Source: Variovorax dokdonensis
Lineage (GTDB): Bacteria; Pseudomonadota; Gammaproteobacteria; Burkholderiales; Burkholderiaceae_C
Assembly (NCBI RefSeq): GCF_030316895.1
Contig: NZ_JASZYV010000001.1
Location: 124,001-188,000, forward strand
Direction: 5' to 3'
Length of the DNA: 64,000 nt
Below the pieces are notes generated by a model. The model was not told the origin of the DNA, did not search any database, and worked only from the letters and a program-made list of their open reading frames with translations. The position numbers were made by a program, and so were the translations under genes. Within the stretch, counting starts at the first letter, position 1, and each line of letters begins with the position of its first letter. Below, in pieces: positions 7,601 through 16,005 of the stretch.

Positions 7601-8938
7601 ATGTTCGATTTCGAATTCCTCAAGCGGTCGGCTGCCGGCAATGCGGCGTCCGGAAGCGCCGCAGCACCCGGTTCGGCGCCAGATGGTCTGCTTCAAGGCA
7701 CGCAGGGCGATGCGGCCAATGGCTACCTCGGCTGCGCGCTGCTGCTGGACGCGCAGATGCGCGTGCAGGGCTATCGGATGAGCTGGCGCGTGCCGGGCGG
7801 CCAGGTCGACCCGGTCGAAAGCACGCGCGCGATGCTGTCCTGCCTGGCGCGCCACCTCAATCCCGAAGAAGAAGGCTGGCGCCTGGGCAACCGGCCGGTT
7901 CATGTCGACATCGACGCCGATGCGCTGTTCCTGCCCGAGCTGCAAGAGCTCCCGCCGGAAAACGTGGTGCTGCGCATGTCGCTGGACGAAGTGCTCGACC
8001 CCGACATCCGCACGATGGTCGCCTTCATGCGCGAGCAGGGCTTCGGCCTTCTGCTCTCGGGCGGCGACAAACTGCCGTCGGCGATCGCGGCCGATCCGGA
8101 ACTGCTCATGCTGGCAACGCACCTGGACGTGGACGATGGCGACGAGGCGTTGATCGATGCCTTGCGTGCCAGCGCCCCGGCCGGGCAACTGTTGCGCCCG
8201 CTGGTGGCCACCCGAATGCTCGGCTGGGAGCATTTCGACCGCTGCACCGCGATGCAGGTCGAGGTCTTCGTCGACGAACACCATCCGGGTCCGCAGGTGA
8301 AGGTGGAGAGCGACGAGCTCCACCCCGACGCGATGCAACTGGTGCAGCTCATGCAGATGCTCCAGCGCAACGAGAAAATCGCCGTCATCGAGACCGCGCT
8401 CAAGCGCGACGCCGCGCTCACCTACCGGCTGCTGCGCCACATCAATTCGCCGGCCATCGGTGCCGGCGTCGAGATCACGTCCATGCGGCACGCGGTGGCC
8501 ATGCTGGGCTACTCGCCGTTGTTCCGGTGGCTGTCGGTGCTGCTGGCCACCACCAGCGGCGTGAGCTCGCCCTTCATGATGAAGCGGGCCATCATGCGCG
8601 GACGCTTCGTCGAGCTGATGGGTCGCGGCATGCTGGCGGCGGGCGAGGCCGACAACCTGTTCGTGGTGGGCATGTTCTCGCTCATGGACCAGCTTCTGGG
8701 CATGCCCATGCGCGAGGTGCTGGCGCACGTGCAGCTGACCGACGCGGTGCAGCAGGCGATCCTGTCGCGCCAGGGTGTCTACGCACCGTTTCTCGAACTG
8801 GTCGAAGCGAGCGTCGCCGACGAGGGCCAATTGGCCAAGCGGGCCGAGGCGCTGTTCGCCAGCGCGGACCAGGTCAATGCCGCGCATCTCCAGGCACTTG
8901 CCTGGGCGCGCGAGATCAGCCAGGCGGGCAATGCCTAG
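7601..8938 (+). CDS. EAL-like/HDOD domain signalling protein
   Basis: A 445-residue protein with a YuxH-like layout. An N-terminal half (about residues 40-215) resembles a degenerate EAL phosphodiesterase fold but shows no EAL motif, so it is probably not catalytic. A C-terminal HDOD domain (about 230-440) contains VQLMQMLQRNEKIAVIETAL and YRLLRHINSPAIG. HDOD proteins of this class are usually non-enzymatic signalling or scaffold proteins, several of which affect motility. It lies 8 bp after cheA and before cheR, where cheW would often be found, which ties it to chemotaxis or flagellar control. Its ligand and partner are unknown. Confidence 0.82.
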   Translation: MFDFEFLKRSAAGNAASGSAAAPGSAPDGLLQGTQGDAANGYLGCALLLDAQMRVQGYRMSWRVPGGQVDPVESTRAMLSCLARHLNPEEEGWRLGNRPVHVDIDADALFLPELQELPPENVVLRMSLDEVLDPDIRTMVAFMREQGFGLLLSGGDKLPSAIAADPELLMLATHLDVDDGDEALIDALRASAPAGQLLRPLVATRMLGWEHFDRCTAMQVEVFVDEHHPGPQVKVESDELHPDAMQLVQLMQMLQRNEKIAVIETALKRDAALTYRLLRHINSPAIGAGVEITSMRHAVAMLGYSPLFRWLSVLLATTSGVSSPFMMKRAIMRGRFVELMGRGMLAAGEADNLFVVGMFSLMDQLLGMPMREVLAHVQLTDAVQQAILSRQGVYAPFLELVEASVADEGQLAKRAEALFASADQVNAAHLQALAWAREISQAGNA

Positions 8939-9030
8939 GGTCTGATCAGCGCGGCCAATCGCCCCTTGATCGAGGCATTGGCCCGCGCGCTTCGCCCCTA
9001 CATTGACCGGCAAGCCAACATCCGCACGCC

Positions 9031-9861
9031 GTGAACACCGAATACCTCCTGACCGACAGCGACTTCGCCCGCGTGCGCTCGCTCATCCATCGCCGCGCCG
9101 GCATCGCCCTGGGCGAGCAGAAGCGCCAGATGGTCTACAGCCGCCTCTCGCGCCGACTGCGCGAACTGCGGCTGTCCCAGTTCTGCGACTACCTGGACAT
9201 GCTCGAAGCGCGCCCCGACGGCGACGAGTGGCAGGACTTCATCAACTCGCTGACGACCAACCTGACCTCGTTCTTCCGCGAGGCGCACCACTTCCCGGTG
9301 CTGGCCGAACATGTGCGCAAGGCGCGGCACCCCGTCACCGTGTGGTGCGCGGCGGCGTCGACGGGCGAGGAGCCGTACTCCATCGCCATCACGCTGATCG
9401 AGGCGCTGGGCGAGCGCGCGGGCAATGCAAAGGTCATCGCCACCGACATCGACACGGCGGTCTTGTCGAAGGCCTCCGCCGGCGTCTTCACCAGCGAGCA
9501 GGTGGCACGCCTGTCCGCCGATCGCCTGCGCCGCTTCTTCAGCAAGGGCACGGGCGCCAACGCCGGCAAGGTGCGCATACGGCCCGAGGTGGCGGCCATG
9601 GTCAAGTTCTCGCGGCTCAACCTGCTCGACGCGGGCTGGCCGATCAAGGAGCCGGTGGACGCCATCTTCTGCCGCAACGTGATGATCTATTTCGACAAGC
9701 CCACGCAAAAGCGTGTGCTCGATCGCTTCGTGCCGGTGCTGCAGCCCGATGGCCTGCTGTTCGCCGGCCATTCGGAAAATGCGTCGCTGGTCAATCCGGT
9801 CTTCAAGCCGCTGGGCCACACCGTCTACGAACTGGCGCGCAGCCCGGGAGCCGCGCGGTGA
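9031..9861 (+). CDS. cheR: Chemotaxis protein methyltransferase CheR
   Basis: A 276-residue S-adenosylmethionine-dependent methyltransferase that methylates receptor glutamates. It has the N-terminal helical CheR domain ([19 protein letters not shown]) and the catalytic domain with the SAM motif [12 protein letters not shown] and, later, [13 protein letters not shown], both typical of CheR. The start is GTG 9031, with no clear ribosome site; family alignment supports it. The 92 bp before it carry no gene. Its stop overlaps the cheD start by GTGA. With CheB and CheD it forms the adaptation arm of the chemotaxis system. Confidence 0.95.
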   Translation: MNTEYLLTDSDFARVRSLIHRRAGIALGEQKRQMVYSRLSRRLRELRLSQFCDYLDMLEARPDGDEWQDFINSLTTNLTSFFREAHHFPVLAEHVRKARHPVTVWCAAASTGEEPYSIAITLIEALGERAGNAKVIATDIDTAVLSKASAGVFTSEQVARLSADRLRRFFSKGTGANAGKVRIRPEVAAMVKFSRLNLLDAGWPIKEPVDAIFCRNVMIYFDKPTQKRVLDRFVPVLQPDGLLFAGHSENASLVNPVFKPLGHTVYELARSPGAAR

Positions 9862-10487
9862 GCGTCAGGCCGCCCGTCTCGCTGGCCGAGCCCGGCGCAT
9901 TGGCCACGCTGCACTACATGGACCGCGAGCTGGGCCGCATGGCGGTCAAGCTGCTGCCCTCGCAGTACTACGTGACGACCGCCGACACGGTGCTGACCAC
10001 CGTGTTGGGCTCCTGCGTGGCCGCCTGCCTGATCGACGTGGACAACGGCATCGCCGGCATGAACCACTTCATGCTCGCCGAGGAAGGCGAAGGCCAGGTG
10101 CGTGAATCGGCCGAGTCGATGCGCTACGGCGCCTATGCGATGGAGGTGCTGCTGCGCGAGATGCTGCGCGCCGGTGCGCGTCGCGAGCGCCTTCGCGCCA
10201 AGGTCTTCGGCGGCGGCGCGGTGCTGCCCAACATGACGACCTTGAACATCGGCGATCGCAATGCCGACTTCGTGCTGCGCTACCTGGCTGCGCAGCGCAT
10301 TCCGGTGGCCGCCCAGGACCTGCGCGGCCCGCATGCGCGGCGCGTGTGCTTCATGCCCGACAGCGGCAAGGCCATCGTGCGCCGGTTGCGTGGGCAGGCC
10401 GAGGTGCAGCGCGTGCAGCGCGACGAGGGCGAATTGCTGAGCCGGCTGTCCACCCCAACGCTGGTCGCCAGCAGAGGAATCCCGTGA
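9858..10487 (+). CDS. cheD: Chemoreceptor glutamine deamidase CheD
   Basis: A 209-residue protein with the CheD core: [26 protein letters not shown] holds the catalytic Cys and His, and [12 protein letters not shown] follows. CheD deamidates selected receptor glutamines to glutamates and can interact with CheC or CheY-P in other bacteria. The N-terminal 30 residues before [12 protein letters not shown] are longer than in minimal CheD proteins, as is common in Betaproteobacteria. Translation starts at GTG 9858 within the cheR stop, and its own stop overlaps the cheB start by GTGA, so cheR, cheD and cheB are translationally coupled. Confidence 0.95.
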   Translation: MSVRPPVSLAEPGALATLHYMDRELGRMAVKLLPSQYYVTTADTVLTTVLGSCVAACLIDVDNGIAGMNHFMLAEEGEGQVRESAESMRYGAYAMEVLLREMLRAGARRERLRAKVFGGGAVLPNMTTLNIGDRNADFVLRYLAAQRIPVAAQDLRGPHARRVCFMPDSGKAIVRRLRGQAEVQRVQRDEGELLSRLSTPTLVASRGIP

Positions 10488-11569
10488 GCGTGAATCCCAA
10501 GATCAAGGTGCTCTGCGTCGACGATTCGGCGCTCATCCGCAGTGTGATGAGCGAGATCATCAACAGCCAGCCCGACATGACCGTCGTCGGCACCGCGGCC
10601 GACCCGCTGGTGGCGCGCGACCTCATCAAGGCCACCAACCCGGACGTGCTGACGCTCGATGTCGAGATGCCGCGCATGGACGGGCTGGAGTTCCTGGAGC
10701 GACTGATGCGCCTGCGGCCCATGCCCGTGGTGATGGTGTCGTCCCTCACCGAGCGTGGGTCGGAGATCGCGCTGCGTGCGCTGGAGCTGGGGGCCGTCGA
10801 CTTCGTCACCAAGCCCAAGCTGGGCGTTCGCGACGGACTGCTCAACTACACCGAGCTGATCGCCGGCAAGATCCGCGCCGCATTCGGTGCGCGCATCTCG
10901 GCGTTGCGCCAGGCCGCCAACCGGACGGCGGCCGACCCCGCGGGCGAGCCGCTCTTGCGCAGTCCGCTGCTTTCCACCGAGAAGCTGATCATCATCGGCG
11001 CCTCCACCGGCGGCACCGAGGCCATCCGCGAGGTGCTCCAGCCGCTGCCCCCGGACTGCCCGGCGGTGCTGATCGCGCAGCACATGCCGGCCGGCTTTAC
11101 CAAGTCCTTCGCGCAGAGGCTGGACGGCCTTTGCCGCATCACCGTCAAGGAAGCGCAGCACGGCGAGCGCGTCTTGCCCGGGCATGCCTACATCGCGCCG
11201 GGCGCGTTCCACATGTCCGTGGCGCGCAATGGCGCCAACTACGTGGCGCACCTGGACCAGGAGGCGCCGGTCAACCGGCACCGCCCGTCGATCGACGTGC
11301 TGTTCGACTCGGCCGCGCGGCATGCGGGGCGCAATGCCATCGGCGTGATCCTGACCGGCATGGGCCGCGACGGCGCCGAGGGCCTGCTGCGCATGAAGCG
11401 CGCCGGCGCCTACACGCTGGCGCAGGACGAGGCCAGCTGCGTCGTCTTCGGCATGCCCAAGGAAGCCATCGCGCTGGGCGCGGCCGAGGAGGTCGCCCCT
11501 CTGTCGGAAATGAGCCGCCGCGTGCTGGCCCACCTGCGCACCTTCGGCGCACGGACCAACCGCGTCTAA
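10484..11569 (+). CDS. cheB: Chemotaxis response regulator protein-glutamate methylesterase CheB
   Basis: A 361-residue protein with a receiver domain (phospho-acceptor Asp59 in [10 protein letters not shown], Lys in FVTKPK) joined to a C-terminal methylesterase domain. The catalytic triad is visible as Ser in [10 protein letters not shown], His in [16 protein letters not shown] and Asp in [11 protein letters not shown]. CheB removes receptor methyl groups after phosphorylation by CheA. The GTG start at 10484 lies in a GTGA overlap with cheD and follows AGAGGAA; GTG 10490 is possible. It ends 36 bp before cheY. Confidence 0.96.
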   Translation: MSVNPKIKVLCVDDSALIRSVMSEIINSQPDMTVVGTAADPLVARDLIKATNPDVLTLDVEMPRMDGLEFLERLMRLRPMPVVMVSSLTERGSEIALRALELGAVDFVTKPKLGVRDGLLNYTELIAGKIRAAFGARISALRQAANRTAADPAGEPLLRSPLLSTEKLIIIGASTGGTEAIREVLQPLPPDCPAVLIAQHMPAGFTKSFAQRLDGLCRITVKEAQHGERVLPGHAYIAPGAFHMSVARNGANYVAHLDQEAPVNRHRPSIDVLFDSAARHAGRNAIGVILTGMGRDGAEGLLRMKRAGAYTLAQDEASCVVFGMPKEAIALGAAEEVAPLSEMSRRVLAHLRTFGARTNRV

Positions 11570-11605
11570 CCATCCACCCACCCAGAAACGAGAGAGAGTG
11601 AAGAA

Positions 11606-12004
11606 GTGATCGACAAGAGCATCAAGATCCTGGTCGTGGACGATTTCCCGACCATGCGCCGCATCGTGCGCAACCTGCTGAAGGAACTGGACTTCCTGAA
11701 CGTCGACGAGGCCGAGGACGGCGCGGCGGCGCTCGAGAAGCTGCGCGGCGGCAGCTTCGGCTTCGTGGTCTCCGACTGGAACATGCCCAACATGGACGGC
11801 CTGACGATGTTGCAGAACATCCGTGCCGATCCGGCGCTGGCCAAGCTGCCGGTGCTGATGGTCACGGCCGAGGCGAAGAAGGAGAACATCGTCGCCGCTG
11901 CACAGGCCGGCGCCAATGGCTATGTGGTCAAGCCCTTCACGGCGGCCACGCTCGAGGAAAAGCTCGGCAAGATCTTCGAGCGACTGGCCAAAGAGGTGGC
12001 ATGA
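11606..12004 (+). CDS. cheY: Chemotaxis response regulator CheY
   Basis: A single-domain receiver of 132 residues. It shows the acidic pair [19 protein letters not shown], phospho-acceptor Asp57 in [12 protein letters not shown], the conserved Thr in [11 protein letters not shown] and Lys in GYVVKPFTA. CheY-P binds FliM and reverses motor rotation. The start is GTG 11606, behind the purine-rich AGAGAGAG stretch at 11590-11598. It is adjacent to cheZ (1 bp gap), which encodes the phosphatase that resets it, so both products are made from one message. Confidence 0.97.
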   Translation: MIDKSIKILVVDDFPTMRRIVRNLLKELDFLNVDEAEDGAAALEKLRGGSFGFVVSDWNMPNMDGLTMLQNIRADPALAKLPVLMVTAEAKKENIVAAAQAGANGYVVKPFTAATLEEKLGKIFERLAKEVA

Positions 12005-12005
12005 C

Positions 12006-12653
12006 ATGAGCGCCCAACCCCACGCGCAAAGCCCCGAAGCGGGCGACAGCGCCGAAGCCCTCCTGGGCCGCATCGCGCAGGTCATGCGCCAGTTGCGCGA
12101 TGGCATGCGCGAACTGGGGCTGGACAAGCAGGTCGAGCGCGCCGCGCAGGCGATTCCGTCGACGCGCGAGCGACTCAACTACGTGGCCGAGACGACCGAG
12201 CGCGCGGCCCACCGCACGCTCAACGCCATCGACGTGGCGCAGCCGCTGCAGGAGGCGCTGGCCACCGACGCCAAGGCGCTGAACAAGCGCTGGGACGAAT
12301 GGTTCGCCAACCCGATCGAGCTGAACAACGCGCGCGAGCTGGTGCTGGACACCCGGGGCTATCTGAAGGACGTGCCGGAGCGCGCCGGCGCCATCAATGC
12401 GCAGTTGATGGAGATCCTGATGGCGCAGGACTTCCAGGACCTCACGGGCCAGGTCATCAAGAAGATGATGGAAGTCGTCAACGAGGTCGAGACGCAGCTG
12501 CTGCAGGTGCTGATCGACAACTCGCCGGCCGAACGCCGGCCCGAGGCGGCCAATGCCGGCCTGCTCAACGGCCCGCAGATCTCGGCGAACAACCCCGATG
12601 CGGTGACCGATCAGTCGCAGGTCGACGACCTGCTCGAAAGCCTGGGCTTCTGA
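12006..12653 (+). CDS. cheZ: Protein phosphatase CheZ
   Basis: A 215-residue, mostly helical protein. The motif LMAQDFQDLTGQVIKKMM holds the catalytic Asp and Gln that dephosphorylate CheY-P, and the C-terminus DQSQVDDLLESLGF is the peptide that binds CheY. Its presence shows an enterobacterial-type signal termination scheme rather than a CheC/FliY one. ATG 12006 gives MSAQPHAQSPEAG and starts 1 bp after cheY. It is followed by 110 bp before flhB, where an unconvincing GCCGATT element resembling a sigma-28 -10 occurs at 12687-12693. Confidence 0.95.
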   Translation: MSAQPHAQSPEAGDSAEALLGRIAQVMRQLRDGMRELGLDKQVERAAQAIPSTRERLNYVAETTERAAHRTLNAIDVAQPLQEALATDAKALNKRWDEWFANPIELNNARELVLDTRGYLKDVPERAGAINAQLMEILMAQDFQDLTGQVIKKMMEVVNEVETQLLQVLIDNSPAERRPEAANAGLLNGPQISANNPDAVTDQSQVDDLLESLGF

Positions 12654-12763
12654 GCGTGGAAATGAGGGGCGAAGTGCTGCTTGATCGGCCGATTGCCCGG
12701 GCCCCTCGGATCGAATAATCAGTCACGAGCAGGCGTTTCCCCACCGTGCTCGATGGAGCACGA

Positions 12764-13909
12764 ATGGCTGAGGAAAGCGATCTCGAAAAAACCGAACCAG
12801 CATCCGAAAGGCGCCTGGAGAAGGCGCGTGAGGAAGGCAACGTTGCCCGCTCGCGGGAGCTGAGCACGCTGGTGATGCTGGGCACGGCCATCGGCGGCCT
12901 GTGGTTCATGGCCGGCTCCGTTGGCGGCACGCTGGAGCGGGCCATGCGCAAGGGCCTGGCCTTCGAGCGCAACAGCGCGCTCGATCCGATGCAGATGATC
13001 GCGCAGGTTGGCGCCAGCATCATGCAGGTGCTGATCGCGGTGGCGCCGCTCTTCTTCGCCATGGCCGCCGCGGCCTTGGTGGCTCCGATGCTGCTGGGTG
13101 GCTGGCTGTTCTCGGGCCAGGCCATCGCGCCCAAGTTCAACAAGCTCAATCCGCTGTCGGGCATTGCCCGCATGTTTTCCTCGCAGTCACTGGCGGAATT
13201 GCTCAAGGCCCTGGCCAAGTCGCTGCTGATCGGCGGCGTGGCGTGGTGGGTCATCTCGCGAAACATCGAGGAGATGATGCAGCTCATGGCGCTCGCGCCC
13301 AGTGCGGCGCTGCCGCAGGCGGTGATGCTGGTGGCGCGCGACTGCGCACTCATCGCCGCCGCGCTGGTGCTCGTGGCCGCCATCGACGCACCGTGGCAAC
13401 TCTGGAGCTACCACCGCAAGCTGCGCATGTCGCGCGAAGACCTGCGCCAGGAGCACAAGGAAAGCGAAGGCGATCCGCAGATCAAGGCGCAGATCCGCCG
13501 CCAGCAGCAGGCCATCGCGCGGCGCCGGATGATGTCCGAGGTGCCCAAGGCGGACATCGTCGTCACCAACCCGACCCACTTCGCCGTGGCGCTGAAGTAC
13601 GAGGATGGCGCCATGCGCGCGCCGCGCGTCGTGGCCAAGGGCACCGACCTGATCGCCCAGCGCATCCGCGAGATCGCCGCCGAGAACAAGGTGCCGACGC
13701 TCGAGGCGCCACCGCTCACGCGGGCGCTGTACAAGCACACGCGCCTCGGCGACGAGATTCCTGCCGGCCTGTACACGGCCGTGGCCGAAGTGCTGGCCTG
13801 GGTCTATCAGCTCAAGCGCTGGCATGAGGAAGGCGGCCAGTCGCCGCGCACGCCGACGGCGCTGCCCGTGCCCGACGAGCTGGCCTACAACCCGGCGGAG
13901 GCTGCATGA
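12764..13909 (+). CDS. flhB: Flagellar export apparatus switch protein FlhB
   Basis: A 381-residue inner membrane protein of the flagellar type III export gate. The start motif SDLEKTEPASERRLEKAREEG is typical; four hydrophobic segments follow between about residues 30 and 210. The cytoplasmic domain has the autocleavage site NPTH at residues 269-272, and after it KYEDGAMRAPRVVAKG and PAGLYTAVAEVLAWVYQL. Cleavage between N and P underlies the change from hook to filament export. I chose ATG 12764, which has GGAG at 12754-12757; a GTG at 12746 would add six residues. It overlaps flhA by ATGA. Confidence 0.97.
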   Translation: MAEESDLEKTEPASERRLEKAREEGNVARSRELSTLVMLGTAIGGLWFMAGSVGGTLERAMRKGLAFERNSALDPMQMIAQVGASIMQVLIAVAPLFFAMAAAALVAPMLLGGWLFSGQAIAPKFNKLNPLSGIARMFSSQSLAELLKALAKSLLIGGVAWWVISRNIEEMMQLMALAPSAALPQAVMLVARDCALIAAALVLVAAIDAPWQLWSYHRKLRMSREDLRQEHKESEGDPQIKAQIRRQQQAIARRRMMSEVPKADIVVTNPTHFAVALKYEDGAMRAPRVVAKGTDLIAQRIREIAAENKVPTLEAPPLTRALYKHTRLGDEIPAGLYTAVAEVLAWVYQLKRWHEEGGQSPRTPTALPVPDELAYNPAEAA

Positions 13910-16005
13910 GCGCGATGGCCAACCTGATTCGCCTGCCGCAGCAGTTCATGGGCGGCAAGCAGTTCAAGGGCCTGGCCGGCCCGGTGCTCATCATCCTGAT
14001 TCTGAGCATGATGGTGCTGCCGTTGCCGGCCTTCCTGCTGGATCTGCTGTTCACCTTCAACATCGCGATGTCGGTCATGGTGCTGCTGGTGGCCATGTAC
14101 ACGATGAAGGCGCTGGACTTTGCGGCCTTTCCGGCGGTGTTGCTCTTTTCAACGCTGCTGCGCCTGTCGCTCAACGTGGCATCGACCCGCGTGGTGCTGA
14201 TGCACGGCCACACCGGTCCGGACGCGGCCGGCAAGGTGATCGAGGCCTTCGGCCACTTCCTCGTGGGCGGCAACTTTGCCGTCGGCGTGATGGTGTTCAT
14301 CATCCTCGTGATCATCAACTTCATGGTGATCACCAAGGGTGCGGGCCGCATCGCCGAGGTGGGGGCGCGCTTCATGCTCGACGCCATGCCCGGCAAGCAG
14401 ATGGCCATCGACGCGGACCTCAACGCCGGCCTGATCGGCGAGGATGTGGCCCGCAAGCGCCGCACCGAGGTGGCTCAAGAGGCTGACTTCTACGGCTCGA
14501 TGGATGGCGCCAGCAAGTTCGTGCGCGGCGACGCGATCGCCGGCATCCTGATCCTGTTCATCAACATCATCGGCGGCCTGGTGGTGGGCATGCTGCAGCA
14601 CGGGCTGGACTTTTCCGCTGCCGGCAAGACCTACACGCTGCTGGCCATCGGCGACGGCCTGGTGGCGCAGATCCCGGCGCTGGTGATCTCCACCGCGGCC
14701 GGCGTGATCGTCTCGCGCGTGACAACCGACGAGGATGTGGGCCGGCAGCTCACCGGGCAGCTTTTCTCCAATCCGCAGGTGCTGTTCCTTACGGCCGGCA
14801 TCATCGGCCTGATGGGCCTGATCCCGGGCATGCCGAACCTGGCGTTCCTGCTCATTGCCGGCGGCCTGGGCTACTACGGCTATCGGCTGGCGCAGCGCAA
14901 GCCGCAGCAGCAGCGCGCGGCCGAAGCGGCGGCCGCGGCGCAGGCCACGGCGGCGCCGTCGGTGGATGCCGCCGAGGCCACCTGGGACGACGTCGCGCTC
15001 ATCGATCCGCTGGCCATGGAAGTGGGCTATCGCCTGATCCCGCTGGTCGATCAGTCGCAGCAGGGCGAGCTGCTGGGCCGCATCAAGAGCATCCGCAAGC
15101 GCATCGCGCAGGAGATCGGCTTTCTGGTGCCGGTCGTGCACATCCGCGACAACCTGGAGCGCGGGCCCAACACCTACGTGATCAGCCTCAAGGGCGTGGA
15201 GATCGGCCGGGGCGAAGCCTTCCCGAACATGTGGATGGCCATCAACCCCGGACAGGTCACCGGCACAGTGCCCGGCACGCCCACGCAGGACCCGGCCTTC
15301 GGCCTGCCTGCCGTGTGGATCGAGTCGAACCTGCGCCAGCAGGCGCAGATCCAGGGCTACACCGTGGTCGATGCCTGCACCGTGATGGCCACGCACCTGA
15401 ATCACCTGATCCAGACGCATGCCGCCGAACTGCTCGGCCGCCAGGAAGTGCAGCAACTGCTCGACCAGATCGCCAAGACGGCGCCCAAGCTCACCGAGGA
15501 GCTGGTGCCCAAGGTGCTGTCGCTCAGCACGCTGCACAAGGTGCTGCAGAACCTGCTCGAAGAAGAAGTCTCGATCCGCGACATGCGCACCATCCTCGAC
15601 GTGATGGCCGAGCACGCGCCGACGGTGAAGGACGCGACCGAGCTTACTTCGCTCACCCGCCTGGCGCTCAGCCGAGCCATCGTGCAGCAGCTGTTCCCTG
15701 GCGATTCCGAGCTGCAGGTGATGGGCCTGGATGCCTCACTCGACCGCGTGCTGCAGCAGGCGCTGACCAGCAACAGCGGCATCGAGCCGGGGCTGGCCGA
15801 CAACCTTCTTCGCGAAGCGCAGGCTGCCGTCGAGCGGCAGGAGCAACTGGGCATCGCACCGGTGCTGGTCGTTCAGCACGGGCTGCGCGTGCTGCTTGCC
15901 CGATTCCTGCGCCGGAGCATTCCGCGGCTCAAGGTGCTCTCGCACGCCGAGATCCCTGATTCGCGCCACATCAAGATCACCGCCACCCTTGGAGGACGAG
16001 TTTGA
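13906..16005 (+). CDS. flhA: Flagellar export gate protein FlhA
   Basis: A 699-residue protein of normal FlhA length. The N-terminal half holds about eight transmembrane segments with the conserved cytoplasmic FHIPEP-type loop between them (ARFMLDAMPGKQMAIDADLNAG and RKRRTEVAQEADFYGSMDGA). The C-terminal half, from about residue 360, is the cytoplasmic nonameric ring that docks chaperone-substrate complexes. FlhA uses the proton gradient for export. The start at ATG 13906 overlaps the flhB stop; ATG 13915 is an in-frame alternative. The end overlaps the flhF start by TTGA. Confidence 0.97.
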   Translation: MSAMANLIRLPQQFMGGKQFKGLAGPVLIILILSMMVLPLPAFLLDLLFTFNIAMSVMVLLVAMYTMKALDFAAFPAVLLFSTLLRLSLNVASTRVVLMHGHTGPDAAGKVIEAFGHFLVGGNFAVGVMVFIILVIINFMVITKGAGRIAEVGARFMLDAMPGKQMAIDADLNAGLIGEDVARKRRTEVAQEADFYGSMDGASKFVRGDAIAGILILFINIIGGLVVGMLQHGLDFSAAGKTYTLLAIGDGLVAQIPALVISTAAGVIVSRVTTDEDVGRQLTGQLFSNPQVLFLTAGIIGLMGLIPGMPNLAFLLIAGGLGYYGYRLAQRKPQQQRAAEAAAAAQATAAPSVDAAEATWDDVALIDPLAMEVGYRLIPLVDQSQQGELLGRIKSIRKRIAQEIGFLVPVVHIRDNLERGPNTYVISLKGVEIGRGEAFPNMWMAINPGQVTGTVPGTPTQDPAFGLPAVWIESNLRQQAQIQGYTVVDACTVMATHLNHLIQTHAAELLGRQEVQQLLDQIAKTAPKLTEELVPKVLSLSTLHKVLQNLLEEEVSIRDMRTILDVMAEHAPTVKDATELTSLTRLALSRAIVQQLFPGDSELQVMGLDASLDRVLQQALTSNSGIEPGLADNLLREAQAAVERQEQLGIAPVLVVQHGLRVLLARFLRRSIPRLKVLSHAEIPDSRHIKITATLGGRV

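Noticed and set aside
12668-12694. GCCGATT before flhB as a sigma-28 promoter
   Set aside because: The -35 match is poor (at most four of eight bases, at shifted spacing). The upstream che genes give a simpler source of transcription.
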